Assembly (NCBI RefSeq): GCF_026343115.1
Contig: NZ_JAPEMC010000001.1
Location: 868,001-932,000 of the forward strand
From: Streptomyces sp. NBC_00102
GTDB lineage: Bacteria; Actinomycetota; Actinomycetes; Streptomycetales; Streptomycetaceae
DNA length: 64,000 bases
Direction: 5' to 3'
In this document: in pieces, positions 33,169 through 41,095 of the stretch
Position numbering within the stretch: the first letter of the stretch is position 1
Layout of the letters: the number at the start of each line of letters is the position of its first letter
The notes under the pieces: model-generated
What the model was told of the DNA's origin: nothing
Databases searched by the model: none
What the model saw: only the letters and a program-made list of their open reading frames with translations
Translations under genes and position numbers: made by a program

Positions 33169-33941
33169 GGGGTTCTTCCTTCCGGACGCAGGAGCGGTGG
33201 GTGCAGGGCGGTGGCGTGGCCCGCCCGGTAGAGGGCGGCGGGTTTGCCGCGCCCCCCGGTGCGGCGCGGCGGTCCTTCGACGGCTTCGACGAAGCCGGAG
33301 GTGGCGAGTACCTTGCGCCGGAAGTTGGGGCGGTCGAGGGCGGTGCCCCAGACGGTTTCGTAGACCTGCTGGAGCTCGCCGAGGGTGAACTCGGCGGAGC
33401 AGAACGCCGTTGCCAGGCAGGTGTATTCGAGCTTGGAGCCGATGCGGTCGTGGGCGTCGGCGAGGATGGTGTCATGGTCGAAGGCGAGCGGTGCGGGCAC
33501 CCCGGTGGTCCCCTCGCCGAACTCCCACCAGCGGGCGCTGACCGCGTCGCCGCCGCCGCGCGGTTCGGGCAGGTCCGGCAGGAGCGCCGCGTACGCGACG
33601 GAGACGACCCGCATCCTCGGGTCGCGGTCCGGCTCGGTGTAGGTGCGCAGTTGTTCGAGGTGGACCTCGCCGACCGCTCCCTCGTCCAGGCCCGTCTCCT
33701 CGGCCAGTTCGCGGCGGGCGGCCTGCGGGGCGGACTCACGGGGGGCGACGAACCCGCCGGGCAGCGCCCAGCGCCCCTGGTACGGTTCCTCGCCGCGTTC
33801 CACGAGCAGCACGTGGAGCCGCCCTTCGCGGACGGTGAAGACGGCGAGGTCGACGGTGACGGCGAACGGGGTGAAGGAGTACGGGTCGTAGCCCTCCGGG
33901 GCTCCTGCGGCCTCTTCGGGTCCGGTGGCCGGGGTCTTCAT
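33165..33941 (-). CDS. nrtR: NrtR-like Nudix regulator of NAD metabolism
   Basis: A 258-residue protein with an N-terminal Nudix domain (about 25-160) and a C-terminal winged helix (about 165-235: YTCLATAFCSAEFTLGELQQ then VYETVWGTALDRPNFRRKVL). This is the architecture of NrtR, which represses NAD genes and lets go when ADP-ribose binds. The Nudix box (G63 to L85, with RELAEETGL) is complete, so unlike many NrtR proteins it may keep hydrolase activity. The start overlaps the nadR-like stop and its stop overlaps the glycohydrolase start. The likely operator is the palindrome at 35699-35715. Confidence 0.87.
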   Translation of the reverse strand: MKTPATGPEEAAGAPEGYDPYSFTPFAVTVDLAVFTVREGRLHVLLVERGEEPYQGRWALPGGFVAPRESAPQAARRELAEETGLDEGAVGEVHLEQLRTYTEPDRDPRMRVVSVAYAALLPDLPEPRGGGDAVSARWWEFGEGTTGVPAPLAFDHDTILADAHDRIGSKLEYTCLATAFCSAEFTLGELQQVYETVWGTALDRPNFRRKVLATSGFVEAVEGPPRRTGGRGKPAALYRAGHATALHPPLLRPEGRTP

Positions 33942-35017
33942 CGTCGCTCCGGGAGTGGCGGGTTGAAGTGCCAGCCGGACGCGATGAGTTCGTCGACGGC
34001 GGCGACGGCGGTGGCGAGCCGCTCTTCGCGGGAGCCGGTGACTTCCACGAACCGGCGTCCGGTGCGGGTGAGTTCGGCACGGAAGCGTTCGGTCATCCAC
34101 GGCCGCAGCTCCTCGCCGTCGCGCAGTCCGTCGTCCTCGAAGGGGACGCCCTCGTGGTCGGTGAGCAGCCACAGGTGGTGGTCGACGCGGTCCGCGGTCG
34201 CCTCGACGCGCGGGTTGCGCCCACCGACGTACCGCTCGTGCCAGACGGTGGTGGCGAAGGAGTCCGTGTCGCAGAAGAGCACCGGTGAACCGGTCCGCGC
34301 GGCGGCCTCCTCGCGGTCGTTCTGGACGGCGGCGATCAGCGGGAAGTCGCCGGTGGTGAAGACGACGTCCTCCCACTGGGCGCCGGGGTGGTCGGCGCGC
34401 AGGGCGGCGAGTTTCTGTTCGCTGAACTCCCGTCCGTACTCCGGCACACTGCGGGTCCGGGCCCACACCCCGCCGCGCCGCCGGTAGTGCTCGGCCAGGG
34501 CGAGCGTCAGGGTGGTGGTGCCGGTGGACTCGGCGCCGAGCACGACGACCCGGCGGGCGAGCGCGGCACGTACGGGCGGCCCCAGGAAGTCCCAGCAGGC
34601 GACGGGGTCTTCGCGGACCGCCGTGCCGGAGACGGGGAAAGCGGTCCGGTCCGGATCGACGGAGACCGGCTCGGCGCCGAAGCGCAGGGCGAGTTCGCCA
34701 CCGTACGCCTCCGAGGAGAAGACGGCGTCGACCCGTTCGGGGACGGCGGCGGTGAACACCGCCATGTGCGCGTCCCAGATCGCGGGGTCGTGGACGTCCA
34801 TGCGTATGTCGTCCACCGCGCCCACGACCGTGGCGGCGGGGTGGGTCTCGCGCATCCAGGCGACCCGGTCGGCGAGCGGCACCGATTCGACGCCGGCGGC
34901 GCAGACGAGGACGGTCAGCCGCTCGCAGCGGTCCTGGGCGGTACGGACGAGATGGTGGTGGCCGGCGTGCGGCGGGTAGAACTTGCCGAGCACCAGGCCG
35001 TGGGCGTACTCCTTCAC
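33938..35017 (-). CDS. nadR: NadR-like NMN adenylyltransferase / ribosylnicotinamide kinase
   Basis: A 359-residue bifunctional salvage enzyme. The N-terminal nucleotidyltransferase has GKFYPPHAGHHHL (HxGH at H17-H20) and, near residue 128, the FPVSGTAVRED equivalent of the ISxT motif. The C-terminal P-loop kinase domain starts at about 155. It reads GAESTGTTTL, with T167 where the Walker A Lys is expected, so the kinase site is non-canonical. FCDTDSFATTVWHERYVG is the expected Walker B/substrate region. GTG at 35017 overlaps the pnuC stop. It would phosphorylate imported nicotinamide riboside and adenylylate NMN to NAD. Confidence 0.9.
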   Translation of the reverse strand: MKEYAHGLVLGKFYPPHAGHHHLVRTAQDRCERLTVLVCAAGVESVPLADRVAWMRETHPAATVVGAVDDIRMDVHDPAIWDAHMAVFTAAVPERVDAVFSSEAYGGELALRFGAEPVSVDPDRTAFPVSGTAVREDPVACWDFLGPPVRAALARRVVVLGAESTGTTTLTLALAEHYRRRGGVWARTRSVPEYGREFSEQKLAALRADHPGAQWEDVVFTTGDFPLIAAVQNDREEAAARTGSPVLFCDTDSFATTVWHERYVGGRNPRVEATADRVDHHLWLLTDHEGVPFEDDGLRDGEELRPWMTERFRAELTRTGRRFVEVTGSREERLATAVAAVDELIASGWHFNPPLPERR

Positions 35018-35685
35018 GCCGCCACCTCCGCGGGGGCGGCCGGACGGTCCGCCGCACCGGCGTCCGCGGCGAGGTCGCGCCGCCAGGAGCGCAGCCCGGC
35101 CACGCAGAGCGCGAGGAAGCCGACGTACAGCAGTGAGGTCAGATACAGGCCCTTGTGGGCGTAGAGCGGGATGTAGACGAGGTCGGCGGCGATCCACAGC
35201 CACCAGGACTCGACCCGCTTGCGGCTCTGCCCGTAGGTCGCCATCAGGGAAAGCGCGGTCGTCACCGCGTCCCAGAACGGCACGGTCGAGTCGGTGGCGC
35301 GGGAGAGCAGCAGGGTCAGCGCGAGGGTCCCCACCGCCCCCGCCGCGAGCAGCCAGGTCCATTCGGTGCGCGGCGTCGTGCGCACCGGCAGGACGGGTGC
35401 TCCTGGTCCACCCCCGTGGGTCCAGGTCCACCAGCCGTACGCGGCGAGGGCGATGAAGGCGATCTGAAGTCCGGCGTCGGCGTAGAGGCCGGACTGCGCG
35501 AACAGCAGGACGAAGAAGAGGTTGTTGGCGATGCCGACCGGCCAGTTGGCCGTGTGCCGGCGCACCACGAGCCAGACGCAGAGGGCCCCGCTGCCGAAGC
35601 CGAGCACCTCGGTCCAGCTGACCGGGGTGTCCAGCCAGGTGAACAGGGGCTCCTGCAGGGGGTCGAGAACATCCGCGAGACTCAT
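35014..35685 (-). CDS. pnuC: Nicotinamide riboside transporter PnuC
   Basis: A 223-residue membrane protein with seven predicted helices. The PnuC substrate motif WPVGIANNLFFVLLF (with N and W residues that line the pore) lies in the second helix, WTWTHGG after the third, and SWWLWIAADLVYIPLYAHKG near the end. It facilitates nicotinamide riboside entry, trapped by downstream phosphorylation. ATG at 35685 has a textbook AAGGAGG 6 nt upstream. First gene of the operon, directly downstream of the palindromic operator and promoter. Confidence 0.95.
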   Translation of the reverse strand: MSLADVLDPLQEPLFTWLDTPVSWTEVLGFGSGALCVWLVVRRHTANWPVGIANNLFFVLLFAQSGLYADAGLQIAFIALAAYGWWTWTHGGGPGAPVLPVRTTPRTEWTWLLAAGAVGTLALTLLLSRATDSTVPFWDAVTTALSLMATYGQSRKRVESWWLWIAADLVYIPLYAHKGLYLTSLLYVGFLALCVAGLRSWRRDLAADAGAADRPAAPAEVAA

Positions 35686-35698
35686 GCCCGCCTCCTTA

Positions 35699-35715
35699 AT
35701 GGTCACTCTGACTAT
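35699..35715 (-). promoter_or_regulatory. Palindromic operator candidate for the NAD salvage operon
   Basis: ATGGTCACTCTGACTAT is a 17-bp inverted repeat (half sites ATGGTCA and TGACTAT, one mismatch, 3-bp centre). It covers the -10 region of the pnuC promoter and ends 14 bp before the start codon. The nrtR-like gene in the same operon is the obvious candidate regulator. Inference. Confidence 0.55.
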
Positions 35716-35739
35716 AAAGGTGGGGCGGGGCATGCGAAA
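35711..35739 (-). promoter_or_regulatory. Promoter of the pnuC-nadR-nrtR operon
   Basis: Minus strand -10 TATAGT (35716-35711) and -35 TTTCGC (35739-35734) with 17-nt spacing. The -10 is an excellent match and the -35 moderate. It starts immediately downstream of the rluB terminator. Confidence 0.6.
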
Positions 35740-35792
35740 GGCCCGCGGCCGATTCTGTCCGGAAAGTTCGGACAGAACCGGCCGCGGGCCTT
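35738..35792 (-). terminator. Terminator after rluB
   Basis: 35739-35761 pairs with 35769-35791, about 22 bp with one mismatch, loop GAAAGTT. It ends the parA-scpAB-rluB transcript just before the pnuC promoter. Confidence 0.8.
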
Positions 35793-35823
35793 CGGAAGGG
35801 AGCCAGTGGTGGCTCCCCGGGTG

Positions 35824-37035
35824 CTACAGACCGACCTCGCGCATCAGCATGCCGACCTCGGTGTTGGTCAGGCGGCGCAGCCAGCCGGACTTCTGGTCGC
35901 CCAGCGGGATCGGCCCGAAGGAGGTCCGCACCAGGCGGTCGACCGGGAAGCCGGCCTCGGAGAGCATCCGGCGGACGATGTGCTTGCGGCCCTCGTGGAG
36001 GGTCACCTCGACCAGGTAGTTCTTGCCGGTGTTCTCGACGACGCGGAAGTGGTCGGCGCGGGCGTACCCGTCCTCCAGCTGGATGCCGTCCTTGAGCCGC
36101 TTGCCCAGGTCGCGCGGGAGCGGGCCCTGGATCGCCGCGAGGTACGTCTTCTTCACGCCGTACTTCGGGTGGGTGAGGCGGTGGGCGAGCTCACCGTGGT
36201 TGGTGAGCATGATGATGCCCTCGGTCTCGGTGTCCAGCCGGCCGACGTGGAAGAGCCGCGTCTCACGGTTGGTGACGTAGTCGCCGAGGCACTGACGGCC
36301 GTCCGGGTCCTCCATCGAGGAGACGACGCCGGCCGGCTTGTTCAGCGCGAAGAAGAGGTACGACTGGGTCGCGACGGTCAGTCCGTCGACCTTGATCTCG
36401 TCCTTCTGCGGGTCGACGCGCTTGCCCTGCTCCAGCACGATCTCGCCGTTGACCTCGACGCGCGCCTGCTCGATCAGCTCCTCGCAGGCCCGCCGCGAGC
36501 CCATGCCGGCCCGGGCGAGGACCTTCTGCAGCCGCTCGCCCTCCTGCTCGGCGCCCGGGTGGGTCCTGACCACCTTGAAGTCCGGCTTGTCCGCGTACCG
36601 GTCGCGGTTGCGCTGCTCGATCTTCGCGTCCAGCTCGCGCGGCCGGGCCTGGCCCGAGGGGCCGCGCCGGAAGCCGCCGCGGGCGTTGCCGGGCTGCGGG
36701 GACTTCGGTCCGCCCTTGGCGCCGCCGCGGGCCGAGGCGCCGCGACCCTTGCGGGCTTCGCTGTCGCCGGCGCCCGACGAGCTGGTCGAGGGGCCCACGT
36801 CGTAACGGCGCTCCTCCGGGCGGGGGCGGCGCGGACGCTGCTCCTGCTGGTCGTCGCGCCCGCCGCGGCCCTGGGCCGGCCCGCGGCCGCCCTGACCGCC
36901 CTGACCGCGGCCGCCCTGGCCACCGCCCTGACCGCCGCCCTGGGGCTTCCGGAAGGACCCGCCGCTACCGCCCCGGGGGTTCCGGTTGCCGCCGCCGCTG
37001 CTGCCGCTTCCGCTGTTCCTGCCACTGCTTCGCAT
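35824..37035 (-). CDS. rluB: 23S rRNA pseudouridine synthase RluB (RsuA family) with long Gly-rich N-terminus
   Basis: A 403-residue protein. Residues 1 to ~160 are disordered and Gly/Arg/Gln-rich with RGG-like motifs. A C-terminal enzyme follows: S4 RNA-binding domain (about 168-215, RLQKVLARAGMGSRRACEEL) and pseudouridine synthase core with the catalytic Asp in HVGRLDTETEGIIMLTNHG, then KTYLAAIQGPL and HEGRKHIVRRM. The ATG at 37035 shares a base with the scpB stop (TGATG). The scpA-scpB-rluB linkage is widespread in actinobacteria and Firmicutes. The N-terminal extension is longer than in E. coli RluB. Confidence 0.94.
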   Translation of the reverse strand: MRSSGRNSGSGSSGGGNRNPRGGSGGSFRKPQGGGQGGGQGGRGQGGQGGRGPAQGRGGRDDQQEQRPRRPRPEERRYDVGPSTSSSGAGDSEARKGRGASARGGAKGGPKSPQPGNARGGFRRGPSGQARPRELDAKIEQRNRDRYADKPDFKVVRTHPGAEQEGERLQKVLARAGMGSRRACEELIEQARVEVNGEIVLEQGKRVDPQKDEIKVDGLTVATQSYLFFALNKPAGVVSSMEDPDGRQCLGDYVTNRETRLFHVGRLDTETEGIIMLTNHGELAHRLTHPKYGVKKTYLAAIQGPLPRDLGKRLKDGIQLEDGYARADHFRVVENTGKNYLVEVTLHEGRKHIVRRMLSEAGFPVDRLVRTSFGPIPLGDQKSGWLRRLTNTEVGMLMREVGL

Positions 37036-37787
37036 CAAAATTCCGTCTTGTCGTCTGCGTGAGTATCCGGGGTGTCCGGTGCGTCCGGATCGAACGACGG
37101 CACACCCTCTAGCGTCTCAGCCTCGATCGCGTCCGCCTCCGGGAGGAAGGGAGCGAGTTCCGGGAGCTCGTCCAGACCACGCAGGCCCATACGCTCCAGA
37201 AAGTAGTTCGTCGTCCTGTACAGGATCGCACCTGTTTCGGGTTCCGTCCCCGCCTCCTCGACCAGAGCGCGCTGGAGGAGGGTCCGCATGACCCCGTCGC
37301 AGTTCACTCCGCGCACCGCCGAAACCCTCGAACGGCTGACCGGCTGCCGGTACGCGACGACCGCCAGGGTCTCCAGTGCCGCCTGGGTGAGACGGGCCTG
37401 CCGACCGTCCAGGACGAAGCTCTCCACGGCCTCCGCGTAGGCGGGCCGGGTGTAGAACCGCCAGCCTCCCGCGACGAGCCTCAGATCGAATCCGCGGCGC
37501 TGGACGGTGTACTCGTCCGCCAGCTCCCGCAACGCCAGGGCCACGGCCCTCGGCGGCCGCTGGAGGACCTTGGCGAGGTGCTCCTCGGTGGCCGGCTCGT
37601 CCACCACCATCAGCACCGCCTCCAGGGCGGGCTTCAGTTCAAGGTCCGCGACGCTCCCGGACCCGGCGGGCTCCGCGTCGTGACCGGGATCCGCCTCGTC
37701 CGCGAACCCCCGCGCCACGCCGGGCGCGGGTGCGCCCCCGTGCTCCGTTCCGTCCGTGGTTCCGGCGAATCCGTCGACTCCGCTCAC
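37035..37787 (-). CDS. scpB: Segregation and condensation protein ScpB
   Basis: A 250-residue kleisin-associated subunit of the SMC-ScpAB complex, acting on chromosome organisation. A ~45-residue acidic/disordered N-terminus precedes two winged-helix domains: LKPALEAVLMVVDEPATEEH, then RQARLTQAALETLAVVAYRQ PVSRSRVSAVRGVN (strongly conserved) and YRTTNYFLERMGLRGLDELP. GTG at 37787 overlaps the scpA stop (GTGA). The C-terminal tail is acidic (DAPDTPDTHADD). Confidence 0.96.
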   Translation of the reverse strand: MSGVDGFAGTTDGTEHGGAPAPGVARGFADEADPGHDAEPAGSGSVADLELKPALEAVLMVVDEPATEEHLAKVLQRPPRAVALALRELADEYTVQRRGFDLRLVAGGWRFYTRPAYAEAVESFVLDGRQARLTQAALETLAVVAYRQPVSRSRVSAVRGVNCDGVMRTLLQRALVEEAGTEPETGAILYRTTNYFLERMGLRGLDELPELAPFLPEADAIEAETLEGVPSFDPDAPDTPDTHADDKTEF

Positions 37788-38869
37788 GATTCCACGCCCT
37801 CCTCGGTGTCCGGCTGGACTTCCTGGTCGAACTCGTCCGTCACGACGGGCTGTGCGCCCTCTTCGCCGCACCACCGCACGAGAAGCTCGCCGAGCGCCTC
37901 CTCCTGGTCCAGCGCGACCGCCTTCTCCCGGTACAGCTCCAGCAGCGCGAGGAAGCGGGCCACCACCGTGAGGGTGTCCCCGGCGTCCTCGGTGAGCTCC
38001 CGGAAGCTGGCCGCGCCCGAAGCCCGCAGGAGCTCGACCACGATCCCCGCCTGCTCGCGCACGCTGACCAGCGGCGCGTGGATGTGGTCCACGTACACCT
38101 GCGGCTCGGGCCGGGGCTGCATGGCCTTCGCGGCGAGCCGGGCGAATCCCTCGGGGCCGATGCTGAGAACGACCTCGGGCAGCAGCGCCGCGTGGTGCGG
38201 CTCCAGCCCGACCGTACGGGGGAAGCGGCGCGCCTCGGCGTCCAGCCGGTCGCTGAAGATGTCGGCGACCCGCTTGTACGCCCGGTACTGCAGCAGCCGC
38301 GCGAAGAGCAGGTCACGCGCTTCCAGGAGAGCGAGGTCGGCCTCGTCCTCGACCTCGGCGGTGGGCAGCAGCCGGGCGGCCTTGAGGTCGAGCAGGGTCG
38401 CGGCGACGACGAGGAACTCGGTGGTCTGGTCGAGGTCCCAGTCCGCGCCCATGGCGCGGATGTGGGCCATGAACTCGTCGATGACCTTGGAGAGCGCGAC
38501 CTCGGTCACGTCGAGCCGGTGCCGGGTGATCAGCTGGAGCAGCAGGTCGAAGGGGCCTTCGAAGTTCGCCAGCCGTACGGTGAACCGCCGGCCGTCCTCC
38601 GGCGCCCCCTGAGGGCCCTCGGACGGCCCGGGAGGCGCCTCGGGCACCTCGGACGCCGCGGGCGGCTCCGGGGGCGCTGGAGGCGTGTGCAGCGCCTCGG
38701 GGGCGGCGGTCGACTCGTCGGCCGCCGGGGCCCCGGGAATCACGGGAGCGGGCGCCGACGCGTCCGGCCCCGGCTCGTCCGGTGCCGCCCCTGCCGCCCC
38801 CGGCCCGCGTCCGAGGGCGCGGCGGCGCGGGGTGGCGGAGTCGTCGGTCGTCGGCAACGGCAAAGTCAC
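37784..38869 (-). CDS. scpA: Segregation and condensation protein ScpA
   Basis: A 361-residue kleisin. The first ~95 residues are an Ala/Pro/Glu-rich disordered extension absent from shorter homologues. The ScpA core begins at FTVRLANFEGPFDLLLQLIT (SMC neck-binding helix), continues with VIDEFMAHIRAMGADWDLDQ and LLDLKAARLLP, and ends in a C-terminal winged helix (VARFLALLELYREKAVALDQ) that binds the SMC head. The start at GTG 38869 is not supported by a ribosome site and could lie further in. It follows the RHH-like gene after 143 bp. Confidence 0.93.
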   Translation of the reverse strand: MTLPLPTTDDSATPRRRALGRGPGAAGAAPDEPGPDASAPAPVIPGAPAADESTAAPEALHTPPAPPEPPAASEVPEAPPGPSEGPQGAPEDGRRFTVRLANFEGPFDLLLQLITRHRLDVTEVALSKVIDEFMAHIRAMGADWDLDQTTEFLVVAATLLDLKAARLLPTAEVEDEADLALLEARDLLFARLLQYRAYKRVADIFSDRLDAEARRFPRTVGLEPHHAALLPEVVLSIGPEGFARLAAKAMQPRPEPQVYVDHIHAPLVSVREQAGIVVELLRASGAASFRELTEDAGDTLTVVARFLALLELYREKAVALDQEEALGELLVRWCGEEGAQPVVTDEFDQEVQPDTEEGVES

Positions 38870-39012
38870 AGTCCAGGTGTACGGCGGGCGGCGGACCGGC
38901 CGTGTCGTGCGCTCGCGCACGGGCCCGGCGTCCGGCGGGGAGCGGGAGCCGGCCACGCGGGGCGGGCGGCAGGGTTTGCGGCCCTGCCGGCAGGCTACCC
39001 GCGGCGGCGCGC

Positions 39013-39600
39013 TCAGCGGCCGCGCAGCCGCCGTACGAGGATGCTCGCGTCGCCGCGTGATTCCAGGTCGGCCAGGACGACGGCGACCGCTTCGCGGACG
39101 ATGCGCCCGCGGTCGACGGCGAGGCCGTGCTCGCCGCGCAGGACCAGCCGGGCGTGTTCGAGGTCCATGAGTTCCTCGGCCGAGACGTAGACCGTGATCT
39201 TCTCGTCGTGCCGTTCCCGGCCGCTGGGCCGCCGGTTGGCGCCCCTGCCCTGGCCGCTGCCGCGTCCGCGCTGCTGCTGGGGCGCCCCGGTCTGCTCCTG
39301 GGCCGGCGGCCGGCCCTGGGGGCCGGGGACGGTCCTGGGCACCGTCACACGCTCGGGGCCGCCCACACGTCCGCGCGGGTCCACCCCCTCGGCGTCGGCC
39401 GCGGAGTGCTCCTCGCGCCCCGTCGGCCGCTCCGGTGGGGCGCCGCCCGCCGGGGAGGACGACGCCGGGTCGCCCTCTCCGGCGGGTGCGGGCACCCGTG
39501 CCTCGCCGTTCGCCTTGCGCCGCCGCTCCGCCGGGGAGGAGGACTGGAGTCCCATGCCCCCGGTGGTGCGGAACAGTTCGTCGGCACCGGGCAGACTCAC
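39013..39600 (-). CDS. ParA-associated protein with ribbon-helix-helix-like C-terminus
   Basis: A 195-residue protein whose start (GTG 39600) overlaps the parA stop. Residues 1-130 are low-complexity (Pro, Gly, Arg, Gln). The last ~60 residues look folded: a short strand KITVYVS (134-140), a helix (141-155), a second helix (163-182, DRGRIVREAVAVVLADLE) and a basic tail. This strand-helix-helix layout resembles ribbon-helix-helix DNA-binding proteins such as ParG/CopG, which partner ParA ATPases on plasmids. Inference only. It sits between parA and scpA, so a role as DNA adaptor for this second ParA is plausible. Confidence 0.75.
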   Translation of the reverse strand: MSLPGADELFRTTGGMGLQSSSPAERRRKANGEARVPAPAGEGDPASSSPAGGAPPERPTGREEHSAADAEGVDPRGRVGGPERVTVPRTVPGPQGRPPAQEQTGAPQQQRGRGSGQGRGANRRPSGRERHDEKITVYVSAEELMDLEHARLVLRGEHGLAVDRGRIVREAVAVVLADLESRGDASILVRRLRGR

Positions 39601-40757
39601 TCGGCGTGACACCGGGCGAGCACCTCCCTGGCGAGCTGTCGGTAGGCGGCGGCGCCGACCGAGTTGGAGGCGTACGTGGTGATGGGCTCACCGGCGACCG
39701 TGGTCTCCGGGAAGCGCACCGTGCGCCCGATGACCGTGTGGTACACGTGGTCGTCGAAGGCCTCCACCACACGGGCGAGGACCTCGCGGCTGTGCACCGT
39801 ACGGGAGTCGTACATCGTGGCGAGGATGCCGTCGAGCTCCAGGTCGGGGTTGAGCCGTTCCTGGACCTTCTCGATGGTCTCCGTGAGCAGGGCCACACCG
39901 CGCAGTGCGAAGAACTCGCACTCCAGCGGCACGATCACCTTGTGAGCGGCCGTCAGGGCGTTCACCGTGAGCAGGCCGAGCGAGGGCTGACAGTCGATCA
40001 CGATGTAGTCGTAGTCGGCCATCAGCGGCTTGAGCGCGCGCTGCAGGGTCGACTCGCGGGCCACCTCGCTGACGAGCTGCACCTCGGCGGCGGACAGGTC
40101 GATGTTGCTGGGCAGCAGGTCCATGTTGGGGACCGCCGTCTTCAGCAGAACCTCGTCGGCCGCCATGCCCCGCTCCATGAGCAGGTTGTAGACGGTGAGG
40201 TCCAGCTCCATCGGGTTGACGCCGAGGCCGACCGAGAGGGCGCCCTGCGGGTCGAAGTCGACGAGCAGGACACGTCGTCCGTACTCGGCGAGCGCTGCAC
40301 CCAGGTTGATGGTCGAGGTGGTCTTGCCCACCCCGCCCTTCTGGTTGCACATCGCGATGATCTTGGCGGGACCGTGCTCGGTCAGGGGTCCCGGAATCGG
40401 GAAGTAGGGCAACGGGCGCCCGGTCGGGCCGATCCGCTCACGGCGCTGTCGCGCCGCGTCGGGGGCGAGTGTGGCCGCGTACTCCGGATCGGGTTCGTAC
40501 TCGGCGTCGGGGTCGTAGAAGTGCCCCTCGGGCATCTCGGCGAAGTCGGCGAGGTGGGCGGTGTCGCGGCCACTCTCGTTGCCGGCCATGGCGTTCACGT
40601 GTAGGCCGTCCATCATCTGGGGGGGCGTCGTCATGTGCTGGTGGGTCGCGAAGGTGCGGACCGCGACGGAGCCGACAGCTTCGAGCCCGTTCGGGCCCTG
40701 ACCCCGTGCAGGCATCCCTGGTTGACCACCCCCGGGAGTAAATGTCGACTCATTCAC
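39597..40757 (-). CDS. ParA-family ATPase (orphan, scpAB-linked)
   Basis: A 386-residue Walker-type ATPase. The first ~125 residues are a disordered extension (many Gly/Pro/Asp) not found in the ParA of the parAB locus. The ATPase core has the deviant Walker A CNQKGGVGKTTS (K140 and K145), LLVDFDPQGALSVGLG, VIDCQPSLGLLTVNAL (Walker B) and YDSRTVHSREVL. GTG at 40757 has AAGGAGGT 11 nt upstream. No ParB gene is adjacent; the downstream RHH-like protein may replace it. First gene of the parA-scpA-scpB-rluB operon, conserved in actinobacteria. Confidence 0.93.
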   Translation of the reverse strand: MNESTFTPGGGQPGMPARGQGPNGLEAVGSVAVRTFATHQHMTTPPQMMDGLHVNAMAGNESGRDTAHLADFAEMPEGHFYDPDAEYEPDPEYAATLAPDAARQRRERIGPTGRPLPYFPIPGPLTEHGPAKIIAMCNQKGGVGKTTSTINLGAALAEYGRRVLLVDFDPQGALSVGLGVNPMELDLTVYNLLMERGMAADEVLLKTAVPNMDLLPSNIDLSAAEVQLVSEVARESTLQRALKPLMADYDYIVIDCQPSLGLLTVNALTAAHKVIVPLECEFFALRGVALLTETIEKVQERLNPDLELDGILATMYDSRTVHSREVLARVVEAFDDHVYHTVIGRTVRFPETTVAGEPITTYASNSVGAAAYRQLAREVLARCHAE

Positions 40758-41095
40758 AAGTCGTCTTACCTCCTTGGATGTGACCAGGAAACTTATCGAT
40801 AGGTCAGCGTGGCACCATGCCGACGATGGGCGACTCTATGGCGTGTCACCGCTCCGCAGCAACACAATCCGCCGGACCCGGCCCGATGTGTCTGCAATCG
40901 AACACCCCTCTGTCAAGGGTGCACGGGGAGCGAGGCGCGCTTTTCGCGAGGGAACGAACCAACTGAATCCGGACTTTTAGCGCGAGTTGCACTTGGGCCC
41001 CGGAGCCCCGGCGCACGTCCGGCCGGACCTTGTCGCGCAAGGTCCGGCCGGAGGTGCGGGATTGACGGGGCGCCGGGCGGAACGGGCCCCGCCCG
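40758..41095. other. Intergenic region between ald and parA
   Basis: 338 bp containing the ald terminator (41018-41052) and the parA promoter region. The stretch 40790-40980 is less GC-rich than average. No supported gene; a 68-codon plus-strand frame at 40774-40980 lacks a ribosome site and conserved features. Confidence 0.5.
41018..41052 (-). terminator. Terminator after ald
   Basis: 41018-41032 (TCCGGCCGGACCTTG) pairs perfectly with 41038-41052 across TCGCG. No T-tract. It lies 43 bp after the ald stop. Confidence 0.75.
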
